Assembly: GCA_937907165.1 (NCBI GenBank)
Contig: CALCUH010000104.1
Location: 1 to 28,758 of the forward strand
DNA from: an uncultured Bacteroidales bacterium
Lineage (GTDB): Bacteria > Bacteroidota > Bacteroidia > Bacteroidales > Paludibacteraceae
Reading direction: 5' to 3'
Length of the DNA: 28,758 nucleotides
The number at the start of each line of letters is the position of its first letter. Positions within the stretch are counted from its first letter, which is position 1. Positions 16,403 to 25,337 of the stretch are shown here, in pieces. The translations under genes were made by a program, and so were the position numbers. The notes beneath the pieces were generated by a model, which saw only the letters and a program-made list of their open reading frames with translations, was not told the DNA's origin and made no database searches.

Positions 16403-17434
16403 TTATTCCAAATTTGGAATGGCTTCGGAGAGAGAAGGTTCCGATGATTCTCCTTTAAGATATTGGACCCATTTGTCGTGCTCGTCTTTTTCCTTGTTGG
16501 GGAATGAGATGAACACGCTATCTTTTACGGCCGTGTAAGAGTTTTTCAAGAATTCTCGTATGAGTTTTTCCCCGTACATGCTTTCCGCATAAAGGAAGAA
16601 GGATTCGCCCGCCCAATATTGTTCGTTTCGTTCAGTGGGGAAATCTTTGTCGAGGAAGCAATCTTTTTCGATATGCTCGATTCTTGCCGGATCGCCGATT
16701 TTTTCATGGTCGGAGCGGTCGCAGCAATATTCCGCGATTCCTTCGATCATCCAATTGTATATTCCGATGTCTTTGGTATAGTCAATGGACGATCGGTAAA
16801 CGTAGTGGTTCATCTCGTGCATCAGCACTTTGATGTAGCCGTTCGGACCGGTTGGCGCATCTTGGAAACACTTTGGGTTCAGTGTGATTCCCACCGTTTT
16901 GCATCCTAAATTTCCTATGCAGGTGATTGTCAATCCCAAAGAACCCTCCATTGTTTGGGCGCATCCGAGAGCGGAGTTGGTTTGATGGTACTCTTTCGCT
17001 GTGCGGGTAAGGTAAATGGGCAATTTCCTTCCGTTCATGTCTCTCGGGTAAAAATAACTCCCCATTAGTTCCGTCAGTCTGTCGATGTTGTTGTTGGCGG
17101 CTTTCAGAATTTCTTGCGCATGACCTTGCCATGTGGCATCTTTGTCTTTGTGGTAGTAGACGATGAAGTTCTTGTCTTCTTCCTTGTCCCATTTATCTGT
17201 CGATCCGAAATCGTCGACGTTGTCCCAGTTGGTAGGACCGTCCATGATGATGGTGACGCTATGCCCGTCGTCGACTCCGAAAATCTTCCTTAGTTTTAAC
17301 TTGGTTCCTTCCGGTATTTGCGCGTAGCGGATAGGCGGTCTACCGATGCCTATGTGGAAAGCGGTTCCTATCCCGATCGAGGAAAGAACGAATAGAGCGA
17401 TGATGGCGAATATGGTAAGTGTGTTTTTATTCAT
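16403..17434 (-). CDS. Membrane-anchored HExxH metallopeptidase (peptidase MA-like)
   Basis: The 343-residue protein has one N-terminal hydrophobic segment (residues 7-26), which is an uncleaved anchor or a signal peptide, so the rest should lie in the periplasm. The zinc-peptidase motif HEMNH is at 206-210, followed by WMIEGIAEY at 228-236, where E231 is the likely third zinc ligand. The preceding region (FIVYYHKDKD, then a helix with NNNIDRLTELMG, then LPIYLTRTAKEYH) follows the pattern of the gluzincin peptidase MA family. All catalytic residues expected for HExxH...E are present, so activity is plausible. The substrate is unknown. The start overlaps the stop of the preceding 623-residue gene in an ATGA, so it is translationally coupled and belongs to the tubulin-like operon, of which it is the last gene. 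Confidence 0.8.
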   Translation of the reverse strand: MNKNTLTIFAIIALFVLSSIGIGTAFHIGIGRPPIRYAQIPEGTKLKLRKIFGVDDGHSVTIIMDGPTNWDNVDDFGSTDKWDKEEDKNFIVYYHKDKDATWQGHAQEILKAANNNIDRLTELMGSYFYPRDMNGRKLPIYLTRTAKEYHQTNSALGCAQTMEGSLGLTITCIGNLGCKTVGITLNPKCFQDAPTGPNGYIKVLMHEMNHYVYRSSIDYTKDIGIYNWMIEGIAEYCCDRSDHEKIGDPARIEHIEKDCFLDKDFPTERNEQYWAGESFFLYAESMYGEKLIREFLKNSYTAVKDSVFISFPNKEKDEHDKWVQYLKGESSEPSLSEAIPNLE

Positions 17435-19302
17435 ACGGAGAATGTGCTAATGTCGTCGTTGATACGTTTGTCCGCTGGAATTTCAACTCTGACGTCGAAA
17501 TCGTCCAGCCTAATATCTTCAGGAAGTTGACCGATTCGGAATCCGTCGCCCGAAGGCTCGCAGAAGATGTATTTGTATCCTTCGTGGAGGATGGTGGCTT
17601 TCTCGCACTCCTCTTCGGAGCCGAAAAGGATGTCTGTCCATGTTTTCCCTATGATTTTCACCGCTAGGGCGGATCGCCCTTGGGCTGACGAGGAGAGGAA
17701 GAGCGTGTCGTATTCCAATTGGTTCAGTAATAGCGCCGTGAGTAGGGATTTGCACGCCATGTCGCCTTCTTGGTCGAAGAGTGTCTCGTCGGGATACCTT
17801 ACGTACTCCACTTCGTATTGTATGCTCTTGCTCTCTTTGCTGGGCATGAATTCTATGTTGGGTTCCTGTACGAAGTCTAAGGTGAATTGCAGTCTGTCCA
17901 GCTCATCTACTTTTTCTGCTTTGCAGAGATGGTCGATGTAAGAGGCGATGTAGCGTATTCTCTCCTTGTGGTTGAAATCCGAAAGTATGGTGCTCACCAT
18001 CTCTTGGATGAGTCTCTTCTTTGGCTTCCCGCTTTGTTGGAAGAAGTAGGGGTTCTCTTCCCGTAGGAGTGTCATTTCCTCCGCGGAGAAGTTGACGGTA
18101 ATGTTTCCTTTTAGTTTTTTCCCTGAAAAGGAGTCCAATTCCCATGTGAATTCCTTGGAGATTTCTCCTGAAGGCGGTGGAATCAGATCGAACTCCGTCT
18201 CCTCTTCCATATAGGAGTTGTGGTCGTCGTTTTCGTAGTTGGTAACTACGTTCCACGGGTTCCCGTTCTTCTTCATCGCCATAGTGGTCCCGTATCCGGA
18301 GGAGATGGCTAGGAGCAGTGGTATGAAATCGTAGTTGCGGAGAATGTAGAAGATGACGACGCCGATGAGACATAATGCGGTCGTGATGCTGATGAGCAAT
18401 TTCTGTCCGACGTATTTGTTGATGAGGTCGATCTGTGGCTGGATGCTATTCCCCTTTTCTATGGTTTTGATTTTTATTTCCCTTACGAAAAACCATACGA
18501 GTGCGTATGCGGCGATGGCTATTTTTAATGCTCTCGAATTCTCTCCGATGAGTGTCCGTTCATATCCGATTGTGACGACAAGATAGGTGATTAGGAAAAG
18601 AATGCAATAGACGATGGCGGAGATAAGTGCGGTGTCTTTCCAAGAGTAGTCCGCATCTTTGTAGGTGACCTCCATCTTCTCTTTTTTCCCGTAGAATCCG
18701 TAAAGGACGGTGAAGGCGCACGCTTTCGCTTCGGTGGTGATGTCTCCGTATCTTTTGAAGGCGATGCCGTCCATGCAGGATTCCGCCACTCTGTTTTGTG
18801 CGGCTTGCTCTTTTGCGCCTGGTGCTCCCAAATAGGCGTTCAGCCTGCTTTGTAGCCAAAATTCGGTCCATTTTCTTTCTCCTTTGACGGTGGGTACTTC
18901 CGGCGCTGACGGACGGGCTGTGTAACCGATGAGTTTGGGCTCTTCTTTCGGAGAGAATTGCCGGTAGATGTAGCCGTCGGGGGTGACGAACCCTCTCATG
19001 CGGTAATCGAACTGGTTGACGTCTTCGTCGAGTTCTCCGTTCAGAATACGCACGATGGATTTGTTCTCTTTCTCATGGGGCAGGATTCTTGCGATGGGTT
19101 TGTCTATCTCTTCGTCGAGAAGATGTACTTCGCCCGCCACGTTCTGCTCCTCGTATTTCATGTAGCCGAATTTCCTGAGCGCTTTCCCGGGCATGCCGAT
19201 GCTCACCCAAATCTTCGGACGCATTCTTTTGTAGAGACCGTAGAGTACGATGGCTCCTACGATGACCGCTAAGATGTAATATGTGTATATGTTATCTAAC
19301 AT
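17431..19302 (-). CDS. Multi-span membrane protein with degenerate transglutaminase-like domain
   Basis: The 623-residue protein has a membrane span at about residues 6-26, a soluble stretch of about 200 residues, then four further hydrophobic segments at about 227-250, 258-277, 299-321 and 324-342. The C-terminal part is soluble. Residues about 480-600 follow the layout of a bacterial transglutaminase-like (papain fold) domain: LDFVQEPNIEF, then RYPDETLFDQEGDMACKSLLTALLL, then ALAVKI, then YKYIFCEPSG. The expected GDC is GDM with a Cys two residues later, the expected His position is not His, and the expected Asp is Glu (CEPSG). The domain therefore looks catalytically dead and may serve as a binding module. 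It lies 4 bases after the 904-residue gene and overlaps the peptidase gene. The role is probably structural within the tubulin-like system, by inference. Confidence 0.7.
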   Translation of the reverse strand: MLDNIYTYYILAVIVGAIVLYGLYKRMRPKIWVSIGMPGKALRKFGYMKYEEQNVAGEVHLLDEEIDKPIARILPHEKENKSIVRILNGELDEDVNQFDYRMRGFVTPDGYIYRQFSPKEEPKLIGYTARPSAPEVPTVKGERKWTEFWLQSRLNAYLGAPGAKEQAAQNRVAESCMDGIAFKRYGDITTEAKACAFTVLYGFYGKKEKMEVTYKDADYSWKDTALISAIVYCILFLITYLVVTIGYERTLIGENSRALKIAIAAYALVWFFVREIKIKTIEKGNSIQPQIDLINKYVGQKLLISITTALCLIGVVIFYILRNYDFIPLLLAISSGYGTTMAMKKNGNPWNVVTNYENDDHNSYMEEETEFDLIPPPSGEISKEFTWELDSFSGKKLKGNITVNFSAEEMTLLREENPYFFQQSGKPKKRLIQEMVSTILSDFNHKERIRYIASYIDHLCKAEKVDELDRLQFTLDFVQEPNIEFMPSKESKSIQYEVEYVRYPDETLFDQEGDMACKSLLTALLLNQLEYDTLFLSSSAQGRSALAVKIIGKTWTDILFGSEEECEKATILHEGYKYIFCEPSGDGFRIGQLPEDIRLDDFDVRVEIPADKRINDDISTFSV

Positions 19303-19306
19303 ATGA

Positions 19307-22021
19307 TTAATCTTTTTTGTATAAAAGCGTTCTGTATTTTTCTCTCAACTGGATGGCTGTGCTAAGTTCCGTTCCGTCGAATAGTTTCAGCCATTCGTTG
19401 GAGTTGTCGTCTTTGCAGGTGGCCCATAGAATCAGTGAGGATGGTTCGTCCGGACTTGTGGTTCTCAACTCTTCTTGGTTGATTCTCTCCGCCCTGATTT
19501 GCGTGTCGAAATCCTCTGATGGTAATATCCTGTTGAGTGCGATGGTGTCGAATGTCCTCCATCTGGTGATGAAGAGGTATTTCCCGAAGAGCTCTTTGTG
19601 TTCGTCGAACTGATATTGGGTGTTGCTCTTGGGAAGGAATGGCTCCATAAGCGATTTCACGAGGTGTAGGTTCACCTTGATGTCCGCTATTTCTTGGTCG
19701 GCCGAACTGGTCAGTTCTCCGTTGGTGGCGGCTGTCTTGATGGCAGGCTCCAATAGTTTCGCATTGTCCCGCTTGTTGAAATGTGCTCGTATCTTTTCCC
19801 CGATGGTCGGATATTTCCTTGGCAGTATCTCTTTTTTTACCGCTTGGGCGATGCTTTTATGGAATGTGTTTTTGGTCTCTTCCCATCGTTCTTCCCTTTC
19901 TCGTTCTTGCTCTTCTTTCGATATGAAGACGTTGTATCCGAGCGTGTCGTCAAATTTCATGGTGTTCCTCTCTTTGATTTCCACGTCTCGGAACAGGTCT
20001 GACATGATCTCTTTGTGGTGATGGATGAGCAGATGGTAGTCTTCTTCGTCCAGCGTGCCGATTTTCACGGGAACGCGGTTGACGTATATCTCCTCGTATT
20101 CGTCTTCTTCTTCGGGAATGAGCCTCTTCCCGCTGAATTCTCCTCCTATGATGGGTTGGTTGAATCTGGATGCGGGGATTTCCACTTCGGAGAAGATGTC
20201 TCCGAAGCCTAACGGGCGTACCTCTCTCTTGATCCTTTTGGCTCTCTCCACGTATTCGTCGCAAAGTTCCATCAGATTATCGTAGAGGAAGCTGGTCTCC
20301 GTTTGTATGCGGTTGGTGATTCTGGCGTACGCGTCATGAAGGAAGTAGGCGGTGAGCCTTCGCTCTTTGATTTCCTTCTGATATTGGTAAACGGCCATGT
20401 AGACGAGTTGCACTAGTAGGGGAACTAGGAATAGGATGGTCGCTATGAGTGCCGAATAGGGTTTGATTTCCGTATATAGGTAAATGAGGCTCGTGGTCAC
20501 CGTGAGTGCCGTGGCGATTCCTCCAAGGAAGGCTTGGCTGATTCTGCTGGCGAAAGTGGATTCTTTCTTCAGAATGTTTATGAAATCGTTTTGGGCGCTC
20601 TCTTTCAACGCTTCGCGTTGGCTGAAACGGTTGTCCGAGAGGTCGGACGCATAGGCTTCATGGTATGCCTCGAAGTCGTCGAGATATTTTTTCGGGACGT
20701 TGTTTTGTATCAGTTGTTGCCAAATGTCTTCTTCCAGTTGTTGCTTCACCTTCACCTTCATGGCGCCGAATTCCAGCTTCAACTTTTTTAGGTTGTTGGT
20801 GATTTGCGGCAGACATCCTTTGTGCTTGTCGCTGGCTGAAATCAGTCTGATTATGGTGGCGGGCATCGTCTCCTCTTCGAACACTCTCTGCATTCGTCTT
20901 CTTGATGCGCTGATATCTTTCAGTGTGGCTTCCGATTGTGCGGAGATGGTCTCCAGTTGCTTTAGGCGTAGGTTGGCTGGATAATATTTCAGATATCTGT
21001 GGAAATAGAGCCGCATCAGTTTTTTGTTGAGGAATCCGCTGATAGGATGCGGGTCCGACGGCTCTATCTTCGCCTTGGTGAGGTCGAAATCGATTTGGGA
21101 GAACTCGTCTATGATTTGGTCGACGTTGAATTTGTCGAAATCGATGGATGTCTCCTCGTTGTCGGTCGTCTCATTGTCTCCTTGGGCTTCGAATTGCTCG
21201 ATGATGCCGTTGATGACTTTCCTGCAGTCGATTTTGTCTTGCGCTTCGGTGTCGAAAAAGACGGAGGATACGCCTAAGGTGAAGTAGAATTTCTCGTCTG
21301 AACTGCTTCCGCTGATGAGCGGATGCACTTTGTCGCAGGCGTAGTAGAGGTGGACCAGACATTGGACTAAATATTCCGCTTGCCCTTTCCCGTCTAATAT
21401 CGGATAGTAGTTCTCCGTCCTGTTTTGTACGTCTTGGTAGATGAACATGCGGTCGTAACCTCGCACGGCGCTCACATTGTGTTGCACCTCTATCTCTTTG
21501 AGCGTCAATAGAATGGATTGTCTGACGGAGACTGACAAGCTATTTGCGTTGGAGGGAATATAGAGGATGCCGACGATGGATATGCCTTGATGGATGTGGT
21601 TGGGCACGATTCTTCCTTTCTCCTTTTGCAGCATGGCGGCTACGGAGGGGAACAGGAGCTGAGACATCTCTTCGGTGGCGTCCGCTATGACGCACACGTT
21701 GAGGGTGGTGGCGGAGTCTATGTTGGAGTGCCTCAGCAGTTGCACGAATTGTTGTCCTTCCCTTATGAGCTCTTCCTGAAATCCGTAAAGGGCGTTCGGC
21801 ATGTTGTTTATGTCGTGTTTGTCGATTCCTTTGAACGGGTTGTCAAAGGGGGTGTAGTACCATTGCGCTTTGTTAGCGCTGGTAGACGGTCCCTCTGATG
21901 CTTGGAGGTGTTCGTTGATGGACGTTCGATTGACGGTGCCGCCGATGCGGCCGATAAGCTCGGAGAAACGGGCTTGCCGGTCGCTATGCTGGGTTAGGTC
22001 TATGATCCAAAGGGGAAGCAT
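19307..22021 (-). CDS. Membrane protein with probable degenerate tubulin-like domain
   Basis: No family is recognised with confidence for this 904-residue product. About 495 residues precede a two-span hairpin (about 497-520 and 522-545); the remaining 360 residues are charged and largely helical. In residues about 105-270 the order of strands and helices parallels the adjacent Tubulin_2 protein. A hydrophobic strand (LNVCVIADAT) is followed by a loop and helix (LLFPSVAAMLQKEK), the strand GISIVGILYIPS, a helix with SILLTLKEIE, the strand YDRMFIYQDVQNR, and AEYLVQCLVHLYY with TLGVSSVFF. In the place of the Gly-rich TNGGTGSG signature there is TEEMSQ, so nucleotide binding is unlikely by this route. 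No Walker A motif is seen. It lies 14 bases after the Tubulin_2 gene and 4 bases before the 623-residue gene. I infer a membrane-bound pseudo-tubulin partner. Confidence 0.6.
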   Translation of the reverse strand: MLPLWIIDLTQHSDRQARFSELIGRIGGTVNRTSINEHLQASEGPSTSANKAQWYYTPFDNPFKGIDKHDINNMPNALYGFQEELIREGQQFVQLLRHSNIDSATTLNVCVIADATEEMSQLLFPSVAAMLQKEKGRIVPNHIHQGISIVGILYIPSNANSLSVSVRQSILLTLKEIEVQHNVSAVRGYDRMFIYQDVQNRTENYYPILDGKGQAEYLVQCLVHLYYACDKVHPLISGSSSDEKFYFTLGVSSVFFDTEAQDKIDCRKVINGIIEQFEAQGDNETTDNEETSIDFDKFNVDQIIDEFSQIDFDLTKAKIEPSDPHPISGFLNKKLMRLYFHRYLKYYPANLRLKQLETISAQSEATLKDISASRRRMQRVFEEETMPATIIRLISASDKHKGCLPQITNNLKKLKLEFGAMKVKVKQQLEEDIWQQLIQNNVPKKYLDDFEAYHEAYASDLSDNRFSQREALKESAQNDFINILKKESTFASRISQAFLGGIATALTVTTSLIYLYTEIKPYSALIATILFLVPLLVQLVYMAVYQYQKEIKERRLTAYFLHDAYARITNRIQTETSFLYDNLMELCDEYVERAKRIKREVRPLGFGDIFSEVEIPASRFNQPIIGGEFSGKRLIPEEEDEYEEIYVNRVPVKIGTLDEEDYHLLIHHHKEIMSDLFRDVEIKERNTMKFDDTLGYNVFISKEEQEREREERWEETKNTFHKSIAQAVKKEILPRKYPTIGEKIRAHFNKRDNAKLLEPAIKTAATNGELTSSADQEIADIKVNLHLVKSLMEPFLPKSNTQYQFDEHKELFGKYLFITRWRTFDTIALNRILPSEDFDTQIRAERINQEELRTTSPDEPSSLILWATCKDDNSNEWLKLFDGTELSTAIQLREKYRTLLYKKD

Positions 22022-22035
22022 GTCTTTACGAAATT

Positions 22036-25000
22036 TTATCCGATGAATTTATGAACGGTGTCCAAATCGTTTCTTACGATGTTGAAGAAGATGCTGTAAA
22101 GACGGCTCTCCTCTTCGGTCGGACTTTGTTGCTTCCATAGCATGAGCTTCTGGAGCAATGATTTCATATTGCTGTCGTATCCTTGCTTGAGGATGTTCTC
22201 TCCGTCGTGGATGATGGCCTTGCCGTCTGGTCCGATTGCGATCTTCCCGTCTTTGTCGGTCTCTGTCTTCTTGATTTTCAGGAGGGAGAGCATAATGTTG
22301 TTCAATGTCTCTCCGTATCGATGGTTGTAATATAGTTCGAAATATTTCTCAAATTGTTGGCAGAAGCTTGCTCCGCTGATTTCGTCGTACATTTTCCTTC
22401 CGTTGTCTATCTTGCGCAGACAAAGTTCTCCGTTGTGGAGGGAGAAGGCTTCCGGACGGGCGATCTCGAAGAAGGTCTTCCCGCCTTCCGGTACGAGGTA
22501 CATGGATGTCTCGTATGTCTCCGGATCGTATTCGTCCTTGTGGAAGAGTGGTTTCAACTCATCTTCGAACTCTTTGAGCAGAAGCATCTTCACGAAGGTG
22601 ATGTGCTGCGGCAGTATTTCGTCCGGCAGGTCGCTGAGCGTGATCTTGTCGAGAAATTGTGCGAAGTCGTGGTGGAAGTGGTACTTCTCGCGGAACGAGG
22701 CTTTGTTGTATACCATCTCCAATCCGTCGTATATACGGTAGTCTTGGAAAGATAATCCGTATTTGGATTTGAGCACGAGGGCGGAGTTGACGTCGTTGTT
22801 CGCCACGAACCGGTGTTTGGTGTTTCCTTCTTCGTATCCCAACATCTCTTTCGCAAGGTCTCTGTCGGGCGCCACAAATACGAGGTGTTCCTCTTTTTTG
22901 GTGACTTCGATGCGGTTGGTGTTATAACTGAAGAATAGGGAGGGGTTGAGGCTCCTTCTCACCTCGTCCTTCTGCTCGTTAGGCAAGTCGTTGAAGAAGT
23001 GCGAAATCTTCTTCAGATGCCAGTTCTCTTGTATTTTCGTGTTCTCGCGCACGAGTTTCTCCATGTTCTTTTGGGCGAAGGCGATAAAGTCTTCGATGAT
23101 CGTCTCCGGCTTCCTGTCGTCCAGTTTCGGATTGGCGAAGAACCGGCACTCTTCGGTAGTTTTGTTCTGGGTCTCTTTCTTGTCGGCTAACTTCTCCATG
23201 AGGATATATTGCCTTGCGTTCAACTCTTCGAGTGTCTTCTCGTCCTTGGAGTCGTAGATGCCTTCGAACAACACTTTGGAAAGGGATGCCCTGCTTGGTG
23301 TCTCTTCTTTGTCTTCCTCCGCTTGTATGATGTTTTTGTAGCATCGGCTGAAGAAGTTGTTGGATTTCCATCCGTTGCTGTCGCATATCTCTTTTAGCAT
23401 TGGCAGATAGACGGTGGTGACGTCCAACGCTGTGTTGCCGAATTCTGTGAAGAGTTTGTCGTAATGTTTGACTGCTGCCTCGTTCATTTCCGAAGCTTCG
23501 TCTTTGATAAGGATTAAGTGGTTCTTGAGTTTCGCCAGCTCGTCGCTTCTGTCGTTGTCGCAGAAGTCTCTAAGCAGGTCGTGCGCCCACTCCTCGATGG
23601 CGTATTCAATGCATTTGTTGACGTATTCCTCAAGGAGGTTGCGGTATTCTTGAATGTCTTTCTTATTGCTGCCGAACGTTTTCTCCCCTAATGTGCGGGT
23701 GCTGGCGTTCTTGAATATTTCTTCAAGATGCTCGAACAGTTCCTCTTTCTCTTCTTTTCTCTTCTTATTGTCGGATTCTAATTGGTCGTATCTCTCTTTG
23801 ATGTATGTGCGGACCACGTCGACTGCGTTGATGGCGTAAATGAGGCCTTGCTCTTTGATCCATGTCTCGACTTGTCTCCATGCGTCGCTTATCAGACGTT
23901 CCTTGTAGGAGTCTCTCTTCTCCGGAGTGATGCTTTCCGCTTTGACGGCTCTGAGCACGTCGTCCAAATCGGATGCCACGTCGTCGAGTTTCATGCTGGA
24001 TGGCAACTCCTCTTTTTCCACGATAAGCGCGGGATCGAGTGAGTTCTCGTAGATGGACTCGCTTTTCTTGGTCAGCCTGTTGGCGATGGTTCCCCCGTAG
24101 GTGTGGTCGAGCTGTTTGAACATCTTCTTGTAGAGCTCCTCCGCCATTCTGTCTGGTATCTCGTTCGCCTTGTCTTCCGCATTGAGCAGCCAGCTTTTCA
24201 GAATGTCTCGCTCGAAACGCGCGCGGAAGTAGCTGTCGAATTGAACGGTAGGTTTGTGGAGCTGCACATATCCCATCGGCACGAGGAAGTTCTCGTGGTC
24301 TCTCTCCATGATGTCGTTCATGTAGTTGTCTATGTCCGAACGGAATGCGTTTCCGCCCGCTCCGGCATGTAGGATGTAGAGCATTTCTGCGGTGTTCCTG
24401 TACATCACGTTGGTACTGCCCAGAGAAGTCCCTTTATCTGTTTGTACATCAATAGGTATCAGATAGTAGAACGGACAATATCTTCTTTGGCTATTGATGA
24501 GGTTGTAATCGTTGATGAACGCCATGCGGTGCATGACGGTGTTTTGTTTCGCGGAGAGGCTCATCTCCTTGAATGCGCCCACTTCTTTGAACACGGCGTA
24601 TGCGTTTAGGGCATATTTCTCTTCCGACGCATTGCAGTCGATGTATATCTTAGGCATGTACATCGTGAGGATAAGCTGCGGGTCTCCGTCGCCCACCACT
24701 TGTTTGTGTATCTGGTTGATATGGTATAATACGTCATTGACGATTCCGCTACCTGTTCCTCCGTTGGTGCTGCATACTACCCAATAGAAGATGGTGCAAC
24801 TCTCTCCGCCTACGTTTTTCACGTCGTTGAGGGAGGAGATGGCTGCCTGCAGCTTCGTCTGGAAGTCTGTTAGCGAATGGGCGAAGGCGATACGTGATTT
24901 GATACGGAACGCACCCGCTCCGAACGAGAGGGGTTGGTCCGGCATCTTTACGGCTAGTTCTGGGGAGCATGCCTCTAGGATTCTTTTGTTGATGAGCGTG

Positions 25001-25314
25001 TCTTGCTTTTTCGTCGCTTCGTAATAGATGGCTTGCGGATTGGCTTGCCCGAGATTAATCAGGTCTGATTGCGGGTTGACGAACGGTACTTTCCCATCTT
25101 CGAAACTCTTGCGGTTGTTGTTGTTCGCACAGTCTATGTCGCGTTGGTCTGTGTCTATGAAGAGGAACCTGTAGGTTTCGTTCATCGACTCAAGTCTCGA
25201 TTTTGTCGCGCTTTGGTCTCTGTATCTGTTAGCGTATACCTTTTCTTTTATTTGGGAAACGGTCTGGCATCCTGAACCTCCCAATCCGATGAAAATATGT
25301 TTTTCGTTTGCCAT
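22036..25314 (-). CDS. Tubulin_2-family (FtsZ-like) GTPase, 1092 residues
   Basis: The N-terminal 450 or so residues are a tubulin/FtsZ-superfamily GTPase domain of the Tubulin_2 type. Glycine loop IGLGGSGCQTV is at 9-19, FIDTD at 52-56, the family motif GAGAFRIKSR at 132-141, and the tubulin signature STNGGTGSG at 182-190. YMPKIY at 219-224, the helix NAYAVFKEVGAF at 237-248 and PFYYLIPIDV at 281-290 follow. The remaining 640 residues are predicted helical and charged, with no recognised domain and no membrane span, so the protein is cytoplasmic. I do not see a classical NxDxxD T7 loop. Members of this superfamily bind GTP and polymerise. FtsZ-like families linked to vWA genes were predicted to remodel membranes. 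It starts 23 bases after the vWA gene. Confidence 0.85.
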   Translation of the reverse strand: MANEKHIFIGLGGSGCQTVSQIKEKVYANRYRDQSATKSRLESMNETYRFLFIDTDQRDIDCANNNNRKSFEDGKVPFVNPQSDLINLGQANPQAIYYEATKKQDTLINKRILEACSPELAVKMPDQPLSFGAGAFRIKSRIAFAHSLTDFQTKLQAAISSLNDVKNVGGESCTIFYWVVCSTNGGTGSGIVNDVLYHINQIHKQVVGDGDPQLILTMYMPKIYIDCNASEEKYALNAYAVFKEVGAFKEMSLSAKQNTVMHRMAFINDYNLINSQRRYCPFYYLIPIDVQTDKGTSLGSTNVMYRNTAEMLYILHAGAGGNAFRSDIDNYMNDIMERDHENFLVPMGYVQLHKPTVQFDSYFRARFERDILKSWLLNAEDKANEIPDRMAEELYKKMFKQLDHTYGGTIANRLTKKSESIYENSLDPALIVEKEELPSSMKLDDVASDLDDVLRAVKAESITPEKRDSYKERLISDAWRQVETWIKEQGLIYAINAVDVVRTYIKERYDQLESDNKKRKEEKEELFEHLEEIFKNASTRTLGEKTFGSNKKDIQEYRNLLEEYVNKCIEYAIEEWAHDLLRDFCDNDRSDELAKLKNHLILIKDEASEMNEAAVKHYDKLFTEFGNTALDVTTVYLPMLKEICDSNGWKSNNFFSRCYKNIIQAEEDKEETPSRASLSKVLFEGIYDSKDEKTLEELNARQYILMEKLADKKETQNKTTEECRFFANPKLDDRKPETIIEDFIAFAQKNMEKLVRENTKIQENWHLKKISHFFNDLPNEQKDEVRRSLNPSLFFSYNTNRIEVTKKEEHLVFVAPDRDLAKEMLGYEEGNTKHRFVANNDVNSALVLKSKYGLSFQDYRIYDGLEMVYNKASFREKYHFHHDFAQFLDKITLSDLPDEILPQHITFVKMLLLKEFEDELKPLFHKDEYDPETYETSMYLVPEGGKTFFEIARPEAFSLHNGELCLRKIDNGRKMYDEISGASFCQQFEKYFELYYNHRYGETLNNIMLSLLKIKKTETDKDGKIAIGPDGKAIIHDGENILKQGYDSNMKSLLQKLMLWKQQSPTEEESRLYSIFFNIVRNDLDTVHKFIG

Positions 25315-25337
25315 GTTATGATATGTTTTTGTTATTA

